Source: Longispora albida DSM 44784 (GTDB lineage: Bacteria; Actinomycetota; Actinomycetes; Mycobacteriales; Micromonosporaceae). From it: DNA of 64,000 nucleotides. The position numbers were made by a program, and so were the translations under genes. Where the stretch lies: the NCBI RefSeq assembly GCF_000379825.1, contig NZ_KB903839.1:53710-117709 (forward strand). Reading direction: 5' to 3'. Shown here in pieces: positions 40,763 through 49,637 of this stretch; the first letter of the stretch is position 1, and the number at the start of each line of letters is the position of its first letter. A model generated the notes under the pieces. That model did no database searches. It was given only the letters and a program-made list of their open reading frames with translations, and was not told the DNA's origin.

Positions 40763-41736
40763 TGGGTGAGGCTCCCGACAGCGACGTGACGAACGACCAG
40801 CCGTCCGACGACCGGATCAGGGCCGGGCACTTCAGTTTCGGTGCGACGAAAGACGTCCCGGTTGTCTCGCCGCTCGTGCGCGGGTACGCGAAATCGAGTT
40901 CTGCCGACGACGAGAGCTGGAAGGAAATCGACGACATCGCCTCGGCGGTCGCCGATGCGGGTTTCACGGTCGCCGCCTACATGGCTGATCCCCTGAACGC
41001 CCTGATCAACGCCGGGCTGTCGTTCCTCGTGGCTGTGGTCGATCCGCTGAATGACGCACTGGGCTGGGTGACCGGTAGTCCGCGCAAGATGGACGAGGAC
41101 ATTCAGCAGTGGAACAGGGTCGGTGACGCGCTGGTGCCGCTGGCTGCCGAGATCGGGCAGCTCGCCGAGGCCGGGCTGCTCGGCTGGCAGGGTAATGCGG
41201 CGGACAAGGCGCAGGAGAGTTTCACCAGTCTCGCTGAGGGCGTCGCCACACTGGCCGACGACGTGCGGCTCATGACTGCGGCACTCGTCCTCATGAAGTC
41301 CATTATGGAATTCGCGCAGCAGTTCCTAATCGGCCTGATGTCCACACTGGTGGAATGGTTGTACTTCACCTGGGTCGCGGCCCTCAACGCCGCAGCGGTC
41401 ACCGGTGGCGCCTCGACCGCAGCCGCCGCGGTCGCGACGCATACCCGGGCCGGTCAGGTCATGACGCAGGCCGCGCACAAACTCGCCTGGGTCGTCAAGC
41501 TGATGCAGCGGCTCGAAAAGCTCATCAACAAGCTGCACGGCAAGGGCACGATGCAGAAAGTCCGGCAGGGCTTCCGAGGACGGACGGAAGGGGGCCAGTA
41601 CACCAGCGGGTACTCGGCGCAGAAGGGCGTGCGGAACTACGTGACCGACCCGTACACATATGCGCCCGCCGTCACGCAGGCTGGCATCGGGTTCACGGGC
41701 CAGGTCGCCGAACATACCCCGTATGACGACGAATAG
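40762..41736 (+). CDS. WXG100-superfamily large type VII secretion target
   Basis: A 324-residue protein. The first 80 residues are polar and acidic. The central part (about 80-250) is a helical WXG-type domain with the turn GWQGNAADKA near residue 141, preceded by hydrophobic helices (DPLNALINAGLSFLVAVVDP). The C-terminal 70 residues are basic and Gly/Tyr-rich (RGRTEGGQYTSGYSAQKGVR); this may be an effector tail, but no toxin motif is recognisable. The ATG overlaps the stop of the preceding gene by one base. It closes the ESX-type gene run. Confidence 0.75.
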   Translation: MGEAPDSDVTNDQPSDDRIRAGHFSFGATKDVPVVSPLVRGYAKSSSADDESWKEIDDIASAVADAGFTVAAYMADPLNALINAGLSFLVAVVDPLNDALGWVTGSPRKMDEDIQQWNRVGDALVPLAAEIGQLAEAGLLGWQGNAADKAQESFTSLAEGVATLADDVRLMTAALVLMKSIMEFAQQFLIGLMSTLVEWLYFTWVAALNAAAVTGGASTAAAAVATHTRAGQVMTQAAHKLAWVVKLMQRLEKLINKLHGKGTMQKVRQGFRGRTEGGQYTSGYSAQKGVRNYVTDPYTYAPAVTQAGIGFTGQVAEHTPYDDE

Positions 41737-41778
41737 TGACGGGTGACGACCAGCAGTTCCCGGTGGCAAGCTGGCCCC

Positions 41779-42300
41779 ATGACCGTCGTTTTCCGTACTG
41801 AGCGGCTGACCGTCCGCCCGTGGGCAGAGCCCGACGCCGAGCGGCTCTTCGACATGTACTCCAGGATGGACGTCGTCCAGTACCTCGGCGCCACGCCGCA
41901 GGTGATGACCGAGCCGGCTCAGGCCCTGCGGACGCTCGCCCGGTGGCACGAGCGCTCCGCCGATCCCCGGTTCGGGATCTGGGCCGTCGAGCGGGCCGAT
42001 GGCGTGGTCGCGGGTACGGTGCTGCTCGTGCCGTTGCCGGACGACGCCGGTACCGGGAGAGGCGAGGTCGAGGTCGGCTGGCACTTCCACCCCGACTCGT
42101 GGGGTAACGGGTACGCGACGGAGGCGGCGCGCGGCGCGATCGAGAAGGGTTTCGCCGAGGGCCTCGACGACATCTACGCCGTCGTCCACCCGCCGAACAC
42201 CGCGTCGATCCGGGTGTGCGAACGGCTCGGCATGACGGCACTCGGCCGGACATCGCAGTGGTACGGCCTGGAACTCGAGGGTTTCCGCATCACCAGGTGA
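41779..42300 (+). CDS. GNAT family N-acetyltransferase, RimJ/RimL type
   Basis: A 173-residue acetyltransferase. It begins [23 protein letters not shown], typical of the ribosomal-protein-alanine acetyltransferase branch, and has [18 protein letters not shown] as acetyl-CoA loop and [13 protein letters not shown] near the end. The substrate (protein N terminus, antibiotic or small molecule) is unknown. Start: ATG 41779; the in-frame upstream GTG at 41743 lacks support. Confidence 0.87.
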   Translation: MTVVFRTERLTVRPWAEPDAERLFDMYSRMDVVQYLGATPQVMTEPAQALRTLARWHERSADPRFGIWAVERADGVVAGTVLLVPLPDDAGTGRGEVEVGWHFHPDSWGNGYATEAARGAIEKGFAEGLDDIYAVVHPPNTASIRVCERLGMTALGRTSQWYGLELEGFRITR

Positions 42301-42367
42301 CCCGGAATGTTCCGGTGAGTGGTCCCCGCCTGCCCGGCACCGAACCGGGGTCAGGGAGAATGGCGCG

Positions 42368-43558
42368 GTGACCCGCGACCTCGTCCTCCTCGGCTCCACT
42401 GGTTCCATCGGCACTCAGGCGATCGACGTCGTCCGGGCCAACCCGGACAAGTTCCGGGTGGTCGGCCTGGGCGCTGGCGGTGGCAGTGTCGGCCTGCTCG
42501 CCGAGCAGGCGCTCAGTCTCGGGGTCGAGGTGGTGGCCGTCGCCAGGTCGAGCGTGGTGCAGGATCTCCAGCTCGCGTTCTACGCGGAGGCGCAGCGGCG
42601 GGGCTACGCGCAGGGCCAGTTCAGGATCCCCCGGATCCTCGCCGGGCCGGAGGCGATGACCGAGCTGGCCGCGCACCCCTGCGACCTGGTGCTCAACGGG
42701 ATGACCGGCTCGATCGGCCTGCGCCCGTCCCTCGCAGCCCTCGCGGCTGGCCGGATGCTCGCGCTCGCCAACAAGGAGTCGCTGGTGGCCGGCGGCCCGC
42801 TGGTCCGCAAGGCTGCCAAGCCCGGCCAGCTCGTGCCGGTGGACTCCGAGCACACGGCGCTCGCCCAGTGCCTGCGGGCCGGAGCGCCGCACGAGGTCCG
42901 GCGGCTGATCCTGACGGCGAGCGGCGGCCCGTTCCGGGGCAGGCGGCGCGAGGAGCTGGCCGATGTCACCCTCGAACAGGCGATGGCCCATCCGACCTGG
43001 GACATGGGCCCGGTGATCACGATCAACTCCGCGACCCTGGTCAACAAGGGGCTGGAGGTCATCGAGGCGCACGAGCTGTTCGGCACGCCGTACGACGACA
43101 TCGAGGTCATGGTGCACCCGCAGTCGGTGATCCACTCGATGGCGGAGTTCACGGACGGCTCGACGATCGTGCAGGCCTCCCCGCCGGACATGCGGCTGCC
43201 GATCGCGCTGGCGATGGGCTGGCCCGACCGGGTACCGGGGGCCACGGCGGCCCTCGACTGGACCCGTTCGCACGAGTGGACCCTGGCCCCGCTGGACAAC
43301 GAGGCGTTCCCGGCCGTGGAGCTGGCGAAGGCCGCCGGGCGGGCCGGGCAGTGCCGTCCGGCGATCTACAACGCGGCCAACGAGGAGTGCGTGGAGCTGT
43401 TCCGGGCGGGGCGGCTGCCGTACCTGGGGATCGTGGACACCGTGGCGCGGGTGCTCGACGGAGCGCCCGGCTACGCTGAACCGGGTACCGTCGAAGAGGT
43501 GCTCGCTGCCGAGGACTGGGCGCGTGCTCGCGCCCGGGAGCTGGCCGGGGCGTACTAG
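42368..43558 (+). CDS. dxr: 1-deoxy-D-xylulose 5-phosphate reductoisomerase
   Basis: A 396-residue enzyme converting DXP to 2-C-methyl-D-erythritol 4-phosphate with NADPH, the committed step of the MEP isoprenoid pathway. [14 protein letters not shown] is at residues 8-21, [12 protein letters not shown] and [13 protein letters not shown] with metal ligands follow, and SGGPFRG is present. ispG, another MEP enzyme, lies two genes downstream. GTG 42368 has AGGGAGA upstream. Confidence 0.97.
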   Translation: MTRDLVLLGSTGSIGTQAIDVVRANPDKFRVVGLGAGGGSVGLLAEQALSLGVEVVAVARSSVVQDLQLAFYAEAQRRGYAQGQFRIPRILAGPEAMTELAAHPCDLVLNGMTGSIGLRPSLAALAAGRMLALANKESLVAGGPLVRKAAKPGQLVPVDSEHTALAQCLRAGAPHEVRRLILTASGGPFRGRRREELADVTLEQAMAHPTWDMGPVITINSATLVNKGLEVIEAHELFGTPYDDIEVMVHPQSVIHSMAEFTDGSTIVQASPPDMRLPIALAMGWPDRVPGATAALDWTRSHEWTLAPLDNEAFPAVELAKAAGRAGQCRPAIYNAANEECVELFRAGRLPYLGIVDTVARVLDGAPGYAEPGTVEEVLAAEDWARARARELAGAY

Positions 43559-43569
43559 AGAGGGTTTTC

Positions 43570-44823
43570 ATGGCGTTCACGCTCGGGGTGATCTTGTTCG
43601 CCCTCGGGATCTTTCTCGCGGTCTGCCTCCACGAAGCCGGGCATATGTGGACGGCGAAGAAGTTCGGGATGAAAGTCACCCGGTACTTCGCCGGTTTCGG
43701 CCCGACCCTGTGGTCTTTCCGGCGCGGCGAGACGGAGTACGGCCTGAAAGCCATCCCGGCCGGCGGGTTCGTGAAGATCGTCGGGATGACGCCGCTGGAG
43801 GAGGACGAGGAAGAGCTCTCCGAGGCGGACAAGCAGCGCGTCTTCTGGCGTAAGCCGCTCTGGCAGCGGACGGTCGTCCTTGCCGCCGGTTCGGTGACCC
43901 ACTTCATCATCGCTTTCCTCGTGCTGTGGATGTGCGCGCTGTTCTTCGGCCTGCCCAACCCGGTCTACGCCGACGCGGCGACCGGCAAGAACGCGGCGCA
44001 GATGAAGATCCTCGAGTGCGTCGTGCCAGCCAACGAGGTCCGCGAGTGCAAGGCCGGCGACCCGGTGTCCCCGGCGAAGCAGGTCGGCCTGGCTGACGGC
44101 GTCACGATCGTGGCGGTGGCCGGCAAGCCCGTCGTCTCGTACATGGACGCGGTCATGGCCATCCGGGAGCACCCGGCAGGCAAGACGAGCTTCACGGTGA
44201 AGGACCGGGGCGCGAGCGCGACCCGCGAGGTCACGCTCGACCTGATCGCGGCCCAGCGGCCCTCGCTCACCAAGAAGGGCGCGACGGTCACCGTCTCCGC
44301 GATCGGCGTGACCGGCTGGATCGACCCGGCCATCCCGGAGACGGTCACGTACGGCCCGGTGGACAGCATCGGCAAGTCCGCCGAGTTCTACGGCACGATC
44401 GTGACCGGCACGTTCGAAGCGCTGAAGAAGTTCCCGGAGAAGATCCCGAAGCTCTGGGAGGCCATCACAGGCGGCGACCGGGACGCCGACACCCCGATCA
44501 GCGTGATCGGCGCCAGCCACATCGGCGGGCAGTTCGCCGAGCGCGGGCTGTGGTGGGCGTTCGCGCTGACGTTCGTGTCGCTCAACATCTTCGTCGGCAT
44601 CTTCAACCTGCTGCCGCTCCTGCCGCTGGACGGCGGGCACATCGCGATCGCCTGGTTCGAGCGGGCCCGGTCGTGGCTGGCAGCCCGGCGCGGCAGGCCG
44701 GATCCGGGCAGGGTCGACTACGCCAAGCTGATGCCGCTCACGTACGTCGTGATCGTCATCTTCCTCGGCTTCACCCTGCTGACGGCCGGGGCTGACATCA
44801 TCAACCCGATCAAGCTCAGGTGA
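43570..44823 (+). CDS. rip: Site-2 intramembrane protease with PDZ domain (Rip1/RseP type)
   Basis: A 417-residue membrane zinc protease. HEAGH at residues 21-25 lies in the first helix, a PDZ domain occupies about residues 150-230 (VGLADGVTIVAVAGKPVVSY), and LPLLPLDGGHI near residue 350 gives the third zinc ligand. Rip1-type proteases cleave anti-sigma factors and control envelope and lipid responses in mycobacteria. The order dxr-rip-ispG is conserved in actinobacteria. It starts at ATG 43570, 12 bp after dxr. Confidence 0.94.
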   Translation: MAFTLGVILFALGIFLAVCLHEAGHMWTAKKFGMKVTRYFAGFGPTLWSFRRGETEYGLKAIPAGGFVKIVGMTPLEEDEEELSEADKQRVFWRKPLWQRTVVLAAGSVTHFIIAFLVLWMCALFFGLPNPVYADAATGKNAAQMKILECVVPANEVRECKAGDPVSPAKQVGLADGVTIVAVAGKPVVSYMDAVMAIREHPAGKTSFTVKDRGASATREVTLDLIAAQRPSLTKKGATVTVSAIGVTGWIDPAIPETVTYGPVDSIGKSAEFYGTIVTGTFEALKKFPEKIPKLWEAITGGDRDADTPISVIGASHIGGQFAERGLWWAFALTFVSLNIFVGIFNLLPLLPLDGGHIAIAWFERARSWLAARRGRPDPGRVDYAKLMPLTYVVIVIFLGFTLLTAGADIINPIKLR

Positions 44824-44891
44824 CGGCGGGCGGCCGGGTGACCCATGAGACCTCAGGTAACAGCGGTAACTGAGAAGTAGTGAGAGAGACA

Positions 44892-46058
<1,167 letters not shown>

Positions 46059-46072
46059 GGACAGTGGTCTGC

Positions 46073-46108
46073 TGTGCGGCGCTGCCTGGTCAGCGCCGCA
46101 CATTTTTT
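46073..46108 (+). terminator. Intrinsic terminator after ispG
   Basis: TGTGCGGCGCTG (46073-46084) pairs exactly with 46091-46102 around a 6-base loop, followed by six T residues. This is a classic rho-independent terminator ending the dxr-rip-ispG group. Confidence 0.9.
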
Positions 46109-46115
46109 GTACCTG

Positions 46116-46137
46116 TGAGCAGGTACCCTCCTGCTCA
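46116..46137. promoter_or_regulatory. Inverted repeat around the -10 box of the DUF402 gene
   Basis: TGAGCAGG and CCTGCTCA flank the hexamer TACCCT at 46124-46129. The hexamer is a good -10 box seven bases before the ATG at 46137 (leaderless), and the right arm ends on the A of the start codon. A symmetric protein bound here would occlude both promoter and start. Confidence 0.5.
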
Positions 46138-46667
46138 TGGGAAACGGGGTCCTGGTCGCGTACCGCAAGTTCGACGGCAAGCTGCACTACAACGTGGACA
46201 TGATCCGGCTGGGTGAGGACGAGCACGGCACGTGGCTCGGCGCCCCGCTCGGTACCCGGGTGCGCAAGGGCCTGTTCGACGGGTTCACCCCGCGCTGGGC
46301 CAGCGTCAAGCTGGTCCCGGAGGGCCAGAGCTGGTGGACGGCCTCGTTCATCACCGGCGAGTCCGAAGTGGACATCTACTGTGACGTCACCACCCCGCCG
46401 GCCTGGTCCGGCGACGACGAGGTGACGATGGCTGACCTCGACCTCGACGTGGTACGCGACCGGGCCACCGGCCTGCCGAGCATCGTCGACCAGGACGAGT
46501 TCGCCGAGCACCAGGTCACCTACGGTTATCCGGCGGATGTGATCGCCGCTGCGGAGGCAGCCGCCGAGTGGCTGCACGCCAGCATCAGTGCCGGGAGTGG
46601 CCCGTTCGGCGGGGCCCACCTGCCCTGGCAGCGCGTGCTCGACGCGCAGGTCACGGCCCGTCGCTGA
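46137..46667 (+). CDS. DUF402 domain protein
   Basis: A 176-residue protein of the DUF402 (FomD/YtgG-like) family: KFDGKLHYNVDMIRLGED at the N terminus, WWTASFITGESEVDIYCDVTTPP in the middle, MADLDLDVVRD and DQDEFAEHQVTYGYP later, with the acidic and Tyr residues that in characterised members bind metal and hydrolyse nucleotides. Nucleoside diphosphate or nucleotidyl-phosphonate hydrolysis is thus possible. The start is leaderless, inside an inverted repeat. It converges on the MFS transporter gene 8 bp away. Confidence 0.82.
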   Translation: MGNGVLVAYRKFDGKLHYNVDMIRLGEDEHGTWLGAPLGTRVRKGLFDGFTPRWASVKLVPEGQSWWTASFITGESEVDIYCDVTTPPAWSGDDEVTMADLDLDVVRDRATGLPSIVDQDEFAEHQVTYGYPADVIAAAEAAAEWLHASISAGSGPFGGAHLPWQRVLDAQVTARR

Positions 46668-46674
46668 CTCTTGG

Positions 46675-47904
46675 TCAGCCAGCCGTGACAGGCTGAGCTA
46701 CCACCGCTGCCGGCCGGGTCCGGAGTCCCCACTGGACGATCGCCTGGTACGCGAGGCCGCACACCGCGAACATCACGCCGAGCCCCACCCAGCCGGCCGT
46801 CCCGCTCGCGACGACGAGCATGGTGAGCACCGGGGGAGCGATCATGTTCCCGATCTGGCGGCCCATCGTGTAGGCGCCCTGGTACTGGCCCTGCGCGTTG
46901 TCCGGTGCCAGCCCGTAGACCACGGCCCAGGTGGCCGTCGACGACCAGATCTCGCCGATCACGTGTACGACGGCCGCCGCCAGGACTAGCCCGATGACCG
47001 CCCAGGACGGCAGCCCGGCCGTGAGCCCGAAGAGCACGCAGGACGCGCCGACGACCAGTGCGCCGCGCCGTCCGGTACGGATACCGGCCTGCGGGGTGTC
47101 CACGCCCTTCGACGCCCAGAGCTGGAGCGTGACGCAGCCGATCGTGTTGACCAGGAGCGCGGCCGGTACCAGCCACAGTGGCCCGTCGGCCTGCGCGACC
47201 AGCCACAACGGCAGCGCGATGCTCAGCATCTCGTTGTACATGCTCGCCATCAGCCCGTCGACCAGCGCGAACGTGAGGAACGGCTTGTCGCGCAGCGCGA
47301 CCATGCGCGGCCCATCGGCGGGCTTCGGTACCGGCGGCACAGCCCTCGCCCGGGTCAGGATCGCTGCTGCGGCGACGAAGGACACCGAGTTACCCAGCAG
47401 CAGGACCACGTACCCGGCCCGCGAGTCGAGCATCAGCGGGACGCCGCCGAGCAGCGCGCCGATCGCGATGCCGCCGTTGTTGACCGTGCGGTACATGGCC
47501 CGGAGGCGGAGCCGCTGCTCCGGCGGGACGGCGCTGGCGATCATCGCGCCGTTCGCCCCGCGTACCGTCGCGTCCCCGGCCGCGATCAGGCAGGCCAGCA
47601 GCGTGAACGTCCAGAACCCCGTGACGGCGAGCAGCCCGGCGTAACAGGCTGCCAGGCCGAGCATCGCGCCGATCTGCACGCCTTTCGGCCCGAGCCGGTC
47701 GGCCAGGTACCCGAGCGGGGTGCTCAGCACGATGCCGGTCACCGCCGCCGCGCCGAGCCCGATGCCCAGCTCGGCGGCGGTGAGGCCGGCCGAGCGGGTG
47801 AGGAAGAGGGTGCTGGTGGCCAGGTACGCGCCGTTGCCGAGCGTATTGACGAGGGTGGCCAGGAGCAGGATGCGCGGGGTACCGGGCGGGGGAAGCATGA
47901 TCAC
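46675..47904 (-). CDS. MFS transporter
   Basis: A 409-residue membrane protein with about 12 hydrophobic helices, major facilitator superfamily. The loop 2-3 motif GYLADRLGPK near residues 64-73 and a repeated half (ALVDGLMASMYNEM in the second half) are visible. It is likely a drug or metabolite exporter; the substrate is unknown. Start: GTG 47904 or ATG 47898. A self-complementary 12-mer GTACGTACGTAC lies 10 bp upstream, a likely repressor site. No regulator gene is adjacent. Confidence 0.88.
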   Translation of the reverse strand: MIMLPPPGTPRILLLATLVNTLGNGAYLATSTLFLTRSAGLTAAELGIGLGAAAVTGIVLSTPLGYLADRLGPKGVQIGAMLGLAACYAGLLAVTGFWTFTLLACLIAAGDATVRGANGAMIASAVPPEQRLRLRAMYRTVNNGGIAIGALLGGVPLMLDSRAGYVVLLLGNSVSFVAAAAILTRARAVPPVPKPADGPRMVALRDKPFLTFALVDGLMASMYNEMLSIALPLWLVAQADGPLWLVPAALLVNTIGCVTLQLWASKGVDTPQAGIRTGRRGALVVGASCVLFGLTAGLPSWAVIGLVLAAAVVHVIGEIWSSTATWAVVYGLAPDNAQGQYQGAYTMGRQIGNMIAPPVLTMLVVASGTAGWVGLGVMFAVCGLAYQAIVQWGLRTRPAAVVAQPVTAG

Positions 47905-47913
47905 GATTCAACA

Positions 47914-47925
47914 GTACGTACGTAC
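47914..47925. promoter_or_regulatory. Palindrome upstream of the MFS gene
   Basis: GTACGTACGTAC is fully self-complementary and is embedded in AAACCGTACGTACGTACTGTT on the minus strand. TetR-like repressors bind such palindromes near exporter promoters. The regulator is not in the vicinity. Confidence 0.45.
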
Positions 47926-48000
47926 GGTTTGTAAAGCCGCCGGGGAGGAACCCGGCCGGGATGGTGCACGATCTTGGGCGGAACATGGCACGCTACTGCT

Positions 48001-48822
48001 GTGCTGACGTCCACGGTGCCGGTCAGGCTGCTGGGCGACGGTGACCGCGCCGACGTGCTCCGCGTGCTGGCCCGGACGCCGGTCGCCGCCGCGCCGATCG
48101 CCGAGCGGGTCGAGGCCGGCGGGATCGCCGCCTGGCGTACCGGCGGCCAGATCTTCGGGCACGGCCAGCGCGGCAGGCTGGAGGCGGTCTGCTGGCGCGG
48201 CGCGAGCCTGATCCCGACCGGGGCGGCCCGGCCGTTCGCCGACCTGCTGGCCGGCCAGCCCCGTACCGTCGGCTCGATCGCCGGGCCCGCCGACACTGTG
48301 CTGGAGCTGTGGCGCGGGCTCGAACCGGCCTGGGGCCCGGCGCGCAGTGTCCGGGAGTGCCAGCCGTTCCTGGTCACGGGCAGCCCGGCGGCGGTCGAAC
48401 CCGACCCGCACGTCCGGCTGGTCCGCCGCCGCGAACTCGCGGTGCTCTACCCGGCCGCGGTCGCGATGTACTCGGAGGAGCTTGGGGTCCAGCCATCCGC
48501 CGACGAGTACCGGGAAAGGGTTTCGGGGTTGATCCGGGCCCGGCGCTGCTACGCGCGCATCGAGAACGGTGAAGTCATCTTCAAAGCTGACCTGGCGGTG
48601 GTCAGCCGCAGCACCGCGCAGGTGCAGGGGGTGTGGGTCGCGCCGTCGCATCGGGGGCGCGGGCTCGCCGCCGCGGGCATGGCCGCCGTGATCGCCGATG
48701 GCCTCAGACGGCTCGCCCCGACGATCAGCCTCTACGTGAACGACTACAACGCGGCGGCCCGGCGGGTCTACGCACAGTGCGGATTCCGGCAGATCGACAC
48801 CTTCGCCACAGTGCTCTTCTAA
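48001..48822 (+). CDS. GNAT acetyltransferase with N-terminal DUF4081-type domain
   Basis: A 273-residue protein. The N-terminal half matches the domain placed before GNAT in the Rv2867c family (GQIFGHGQRGRLEAVCWRGA). The C-terminal GNAT domain has QVQGVWVAPSHRGRGLAAAG near residue 207 and LYVNDYNAAARRVYAQCGF at the end. Rv2867c is likewise encoded close to ispG in mycobacteria. Start: GTG 48001; a TTG at 47974 is also in frame. The substrate is unknown. Confidence 0.85.
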   Translation: MLTSTVPVRLLGDGDRADVLRVLARTPVAAAPIAERVEAGGIAAWRTGGQIFGHGQRGRLEAVCWRGASLIPTGAARPFADLLAGQPRTVGSIAGPADTVLELWRGLEPAWGPARSVRECQPFLVTGSPAAVEPDPHVRLVRRRELAVLYPAAVAMYSEELGVQPSADEYRERVSGLIRARRCYARIENGEVIFKADLAVVSRSTAQVQGVWVAPSHRGRGLAAAGMAAVIADGLRRLAPTISLYVNDYNAAARRVYAQCGFRQIDTFATVLF

Positions 48823-48897
48823 CGGCAAAGTGGGCCGGATCCAACGTGAGTGAATGACTCGCTTACCGGCAAGCCGTGATTTAGACCACGCCTGCCA

Positions 48898-48919
48898 CTA
48901 CTGTAGGTAACGACAGTAG
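48898..48919. promoter_or_regulatory. Inverted repeat upstream of a membrane protein gene
   Basis: CTACTGT and ACAGTAG flank eight bases (AGGTAACG). The left arm contains TACTGT, which could be a -10 box. The element lies about 30 bp before the gene at 48948. Confidence 0.4.
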
Positions 48920-48947
48920 GGCTCACGAGTGACGGGGTGACGCTGCC

Positions 48948-49514
48948 ATGGGGAGGATCGTCAAACAGATCTCCGAGAACACCACGAAATATTATTGGTA
49001 TCCCGGGGACAAACAGGACTGGATCCGGGCCGCTATCGCGGTCGGCGCGGGCGTTGCCATGTTCGTCATCACGCGGGCACTCACGGACGGGCCACTGTGG
49101 GGTGCCGTGCTGGGTGCTTCGACGACACTTGCGGTCGCAGGATTCAATTTCGGACGGCGCGACGCCAGAGCGCTGGCCACGTTCCCGGACATCGCGGCCG
49201 CCCGGCGCGCCGCGATGGTCGACACGGGGCGGGCCGCGTGGCGTGCGCTGGTGGAAGGCTTCGGTGCCGCCGCCGCCGCGGTGCTGATCGTCAACATCCC
49301 CCGGACCGGCTTCGCGTACAACTGGATCCTTCCGGTTGTGCCTGCCGTGATCGGGGCGCTCGGCCACCAGGCCGGCATGCTGTACGAGCGGATGCAGCAG
49401 ACGGCCGCAGCGGCAGCCGCCGCGACGAAGGAAGCCAGCCCGGTGCCCGCTCCGCCCGCCGAGGCAGAGGCCGGAGCCGCGCCCGAGCCGGCCGCCGCAG
49501 CAGCGGGGAGCTGA
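48948..49514 (+). CDS. Membrane protein of unknown function
   Basis: A 188-residue protein with four hydrophobic segments (about residues 27-45, 49-66, 101-117 and 124-142) and an Ala/Pro/Glu-rich C-terminal tail of about 40 residues. The N terminus MGRIVKQISENTTKYYWYPGDKQD is polar. No family is recognised. An inverted repeat overlaps its promoter region. The 29-codon ORF and recQ follow, with their own promoter. Confidence 0.7.
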   Translation: MGRIVKQISENTTKYYWYPGDKQDWIRAAIAVGAGVAMFVITRALTDGPLWGAVLGASTTLAVAGFNFGRRDARALATFPDIAAARRAAMVDTGRAAWRALVEGFGAAAAAVLIVNIPRTGFAYNWILPVVPAVIGALGHQAGMLYERMQQTAAAAAAATKEASPVPAPPAEAEAGAAPEPAAAAAGS

Positions 49515-49535
49515 GGGAATGTCGTAGGCCGGGGC

Positions 49536-49541
49536 TAGATT
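49536..49541 (+). promoter_or_regulatory. -10 box of the micro-ORF/recQ unit, leaderless
   Basis: TAGATT followed by six bases and ATG 49548. Transcription starting at this ATG would begin with the 29-codon ORF and continue into recQ. Confidence 0.5.
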
Positions 49542-49547
49542 GGGCGG

Positions 49548-49637
49548 ATGGCGAAGACCTACGAAGGCACAGATGCTGGGCTGCGAGTCTCCCTCGCGGC
49601 CCAGCGGCTTTTCCGCACGCTGGAGGGGGTTCTGTGA
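49548..49637 (+). CDS. 29-codon leaderless ORF coupled to recQ
   Basis: A short ORF of 29 codons starting MAKTYEGTDAGLRVSLAAQR and ending at a TGA that overlaps the GTG of recQ (GTGA). It has a leaderless -10 box at six bases and G/C-rich third positions. The GGAGGGGG sequence before recQ lies within its last codons. It may be a leader peptide that couples recQ translation to initiation at the message end. The product shows no recognisable motif and its existence as a stable protein is uncertain. Confidence 0.5.
   Translation: MAKTYEGTDAGLRVSLAAQRLFRTLEGVL

Noticed and set aside
38587-41736. Toxin domain at the C termini of the WXG-type proteins
   Set aside because: The tails are Gly-rich or short and basic, without any known nuclease, deaminase or ADP-ribosyltransferase motif, and no immunity gene candidate follows.
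34904-42300. Integrative element or prophage carrying the accessory genes
   Set aside because: No integrase, transposase, tRNA or att-like repeats flank the segment.
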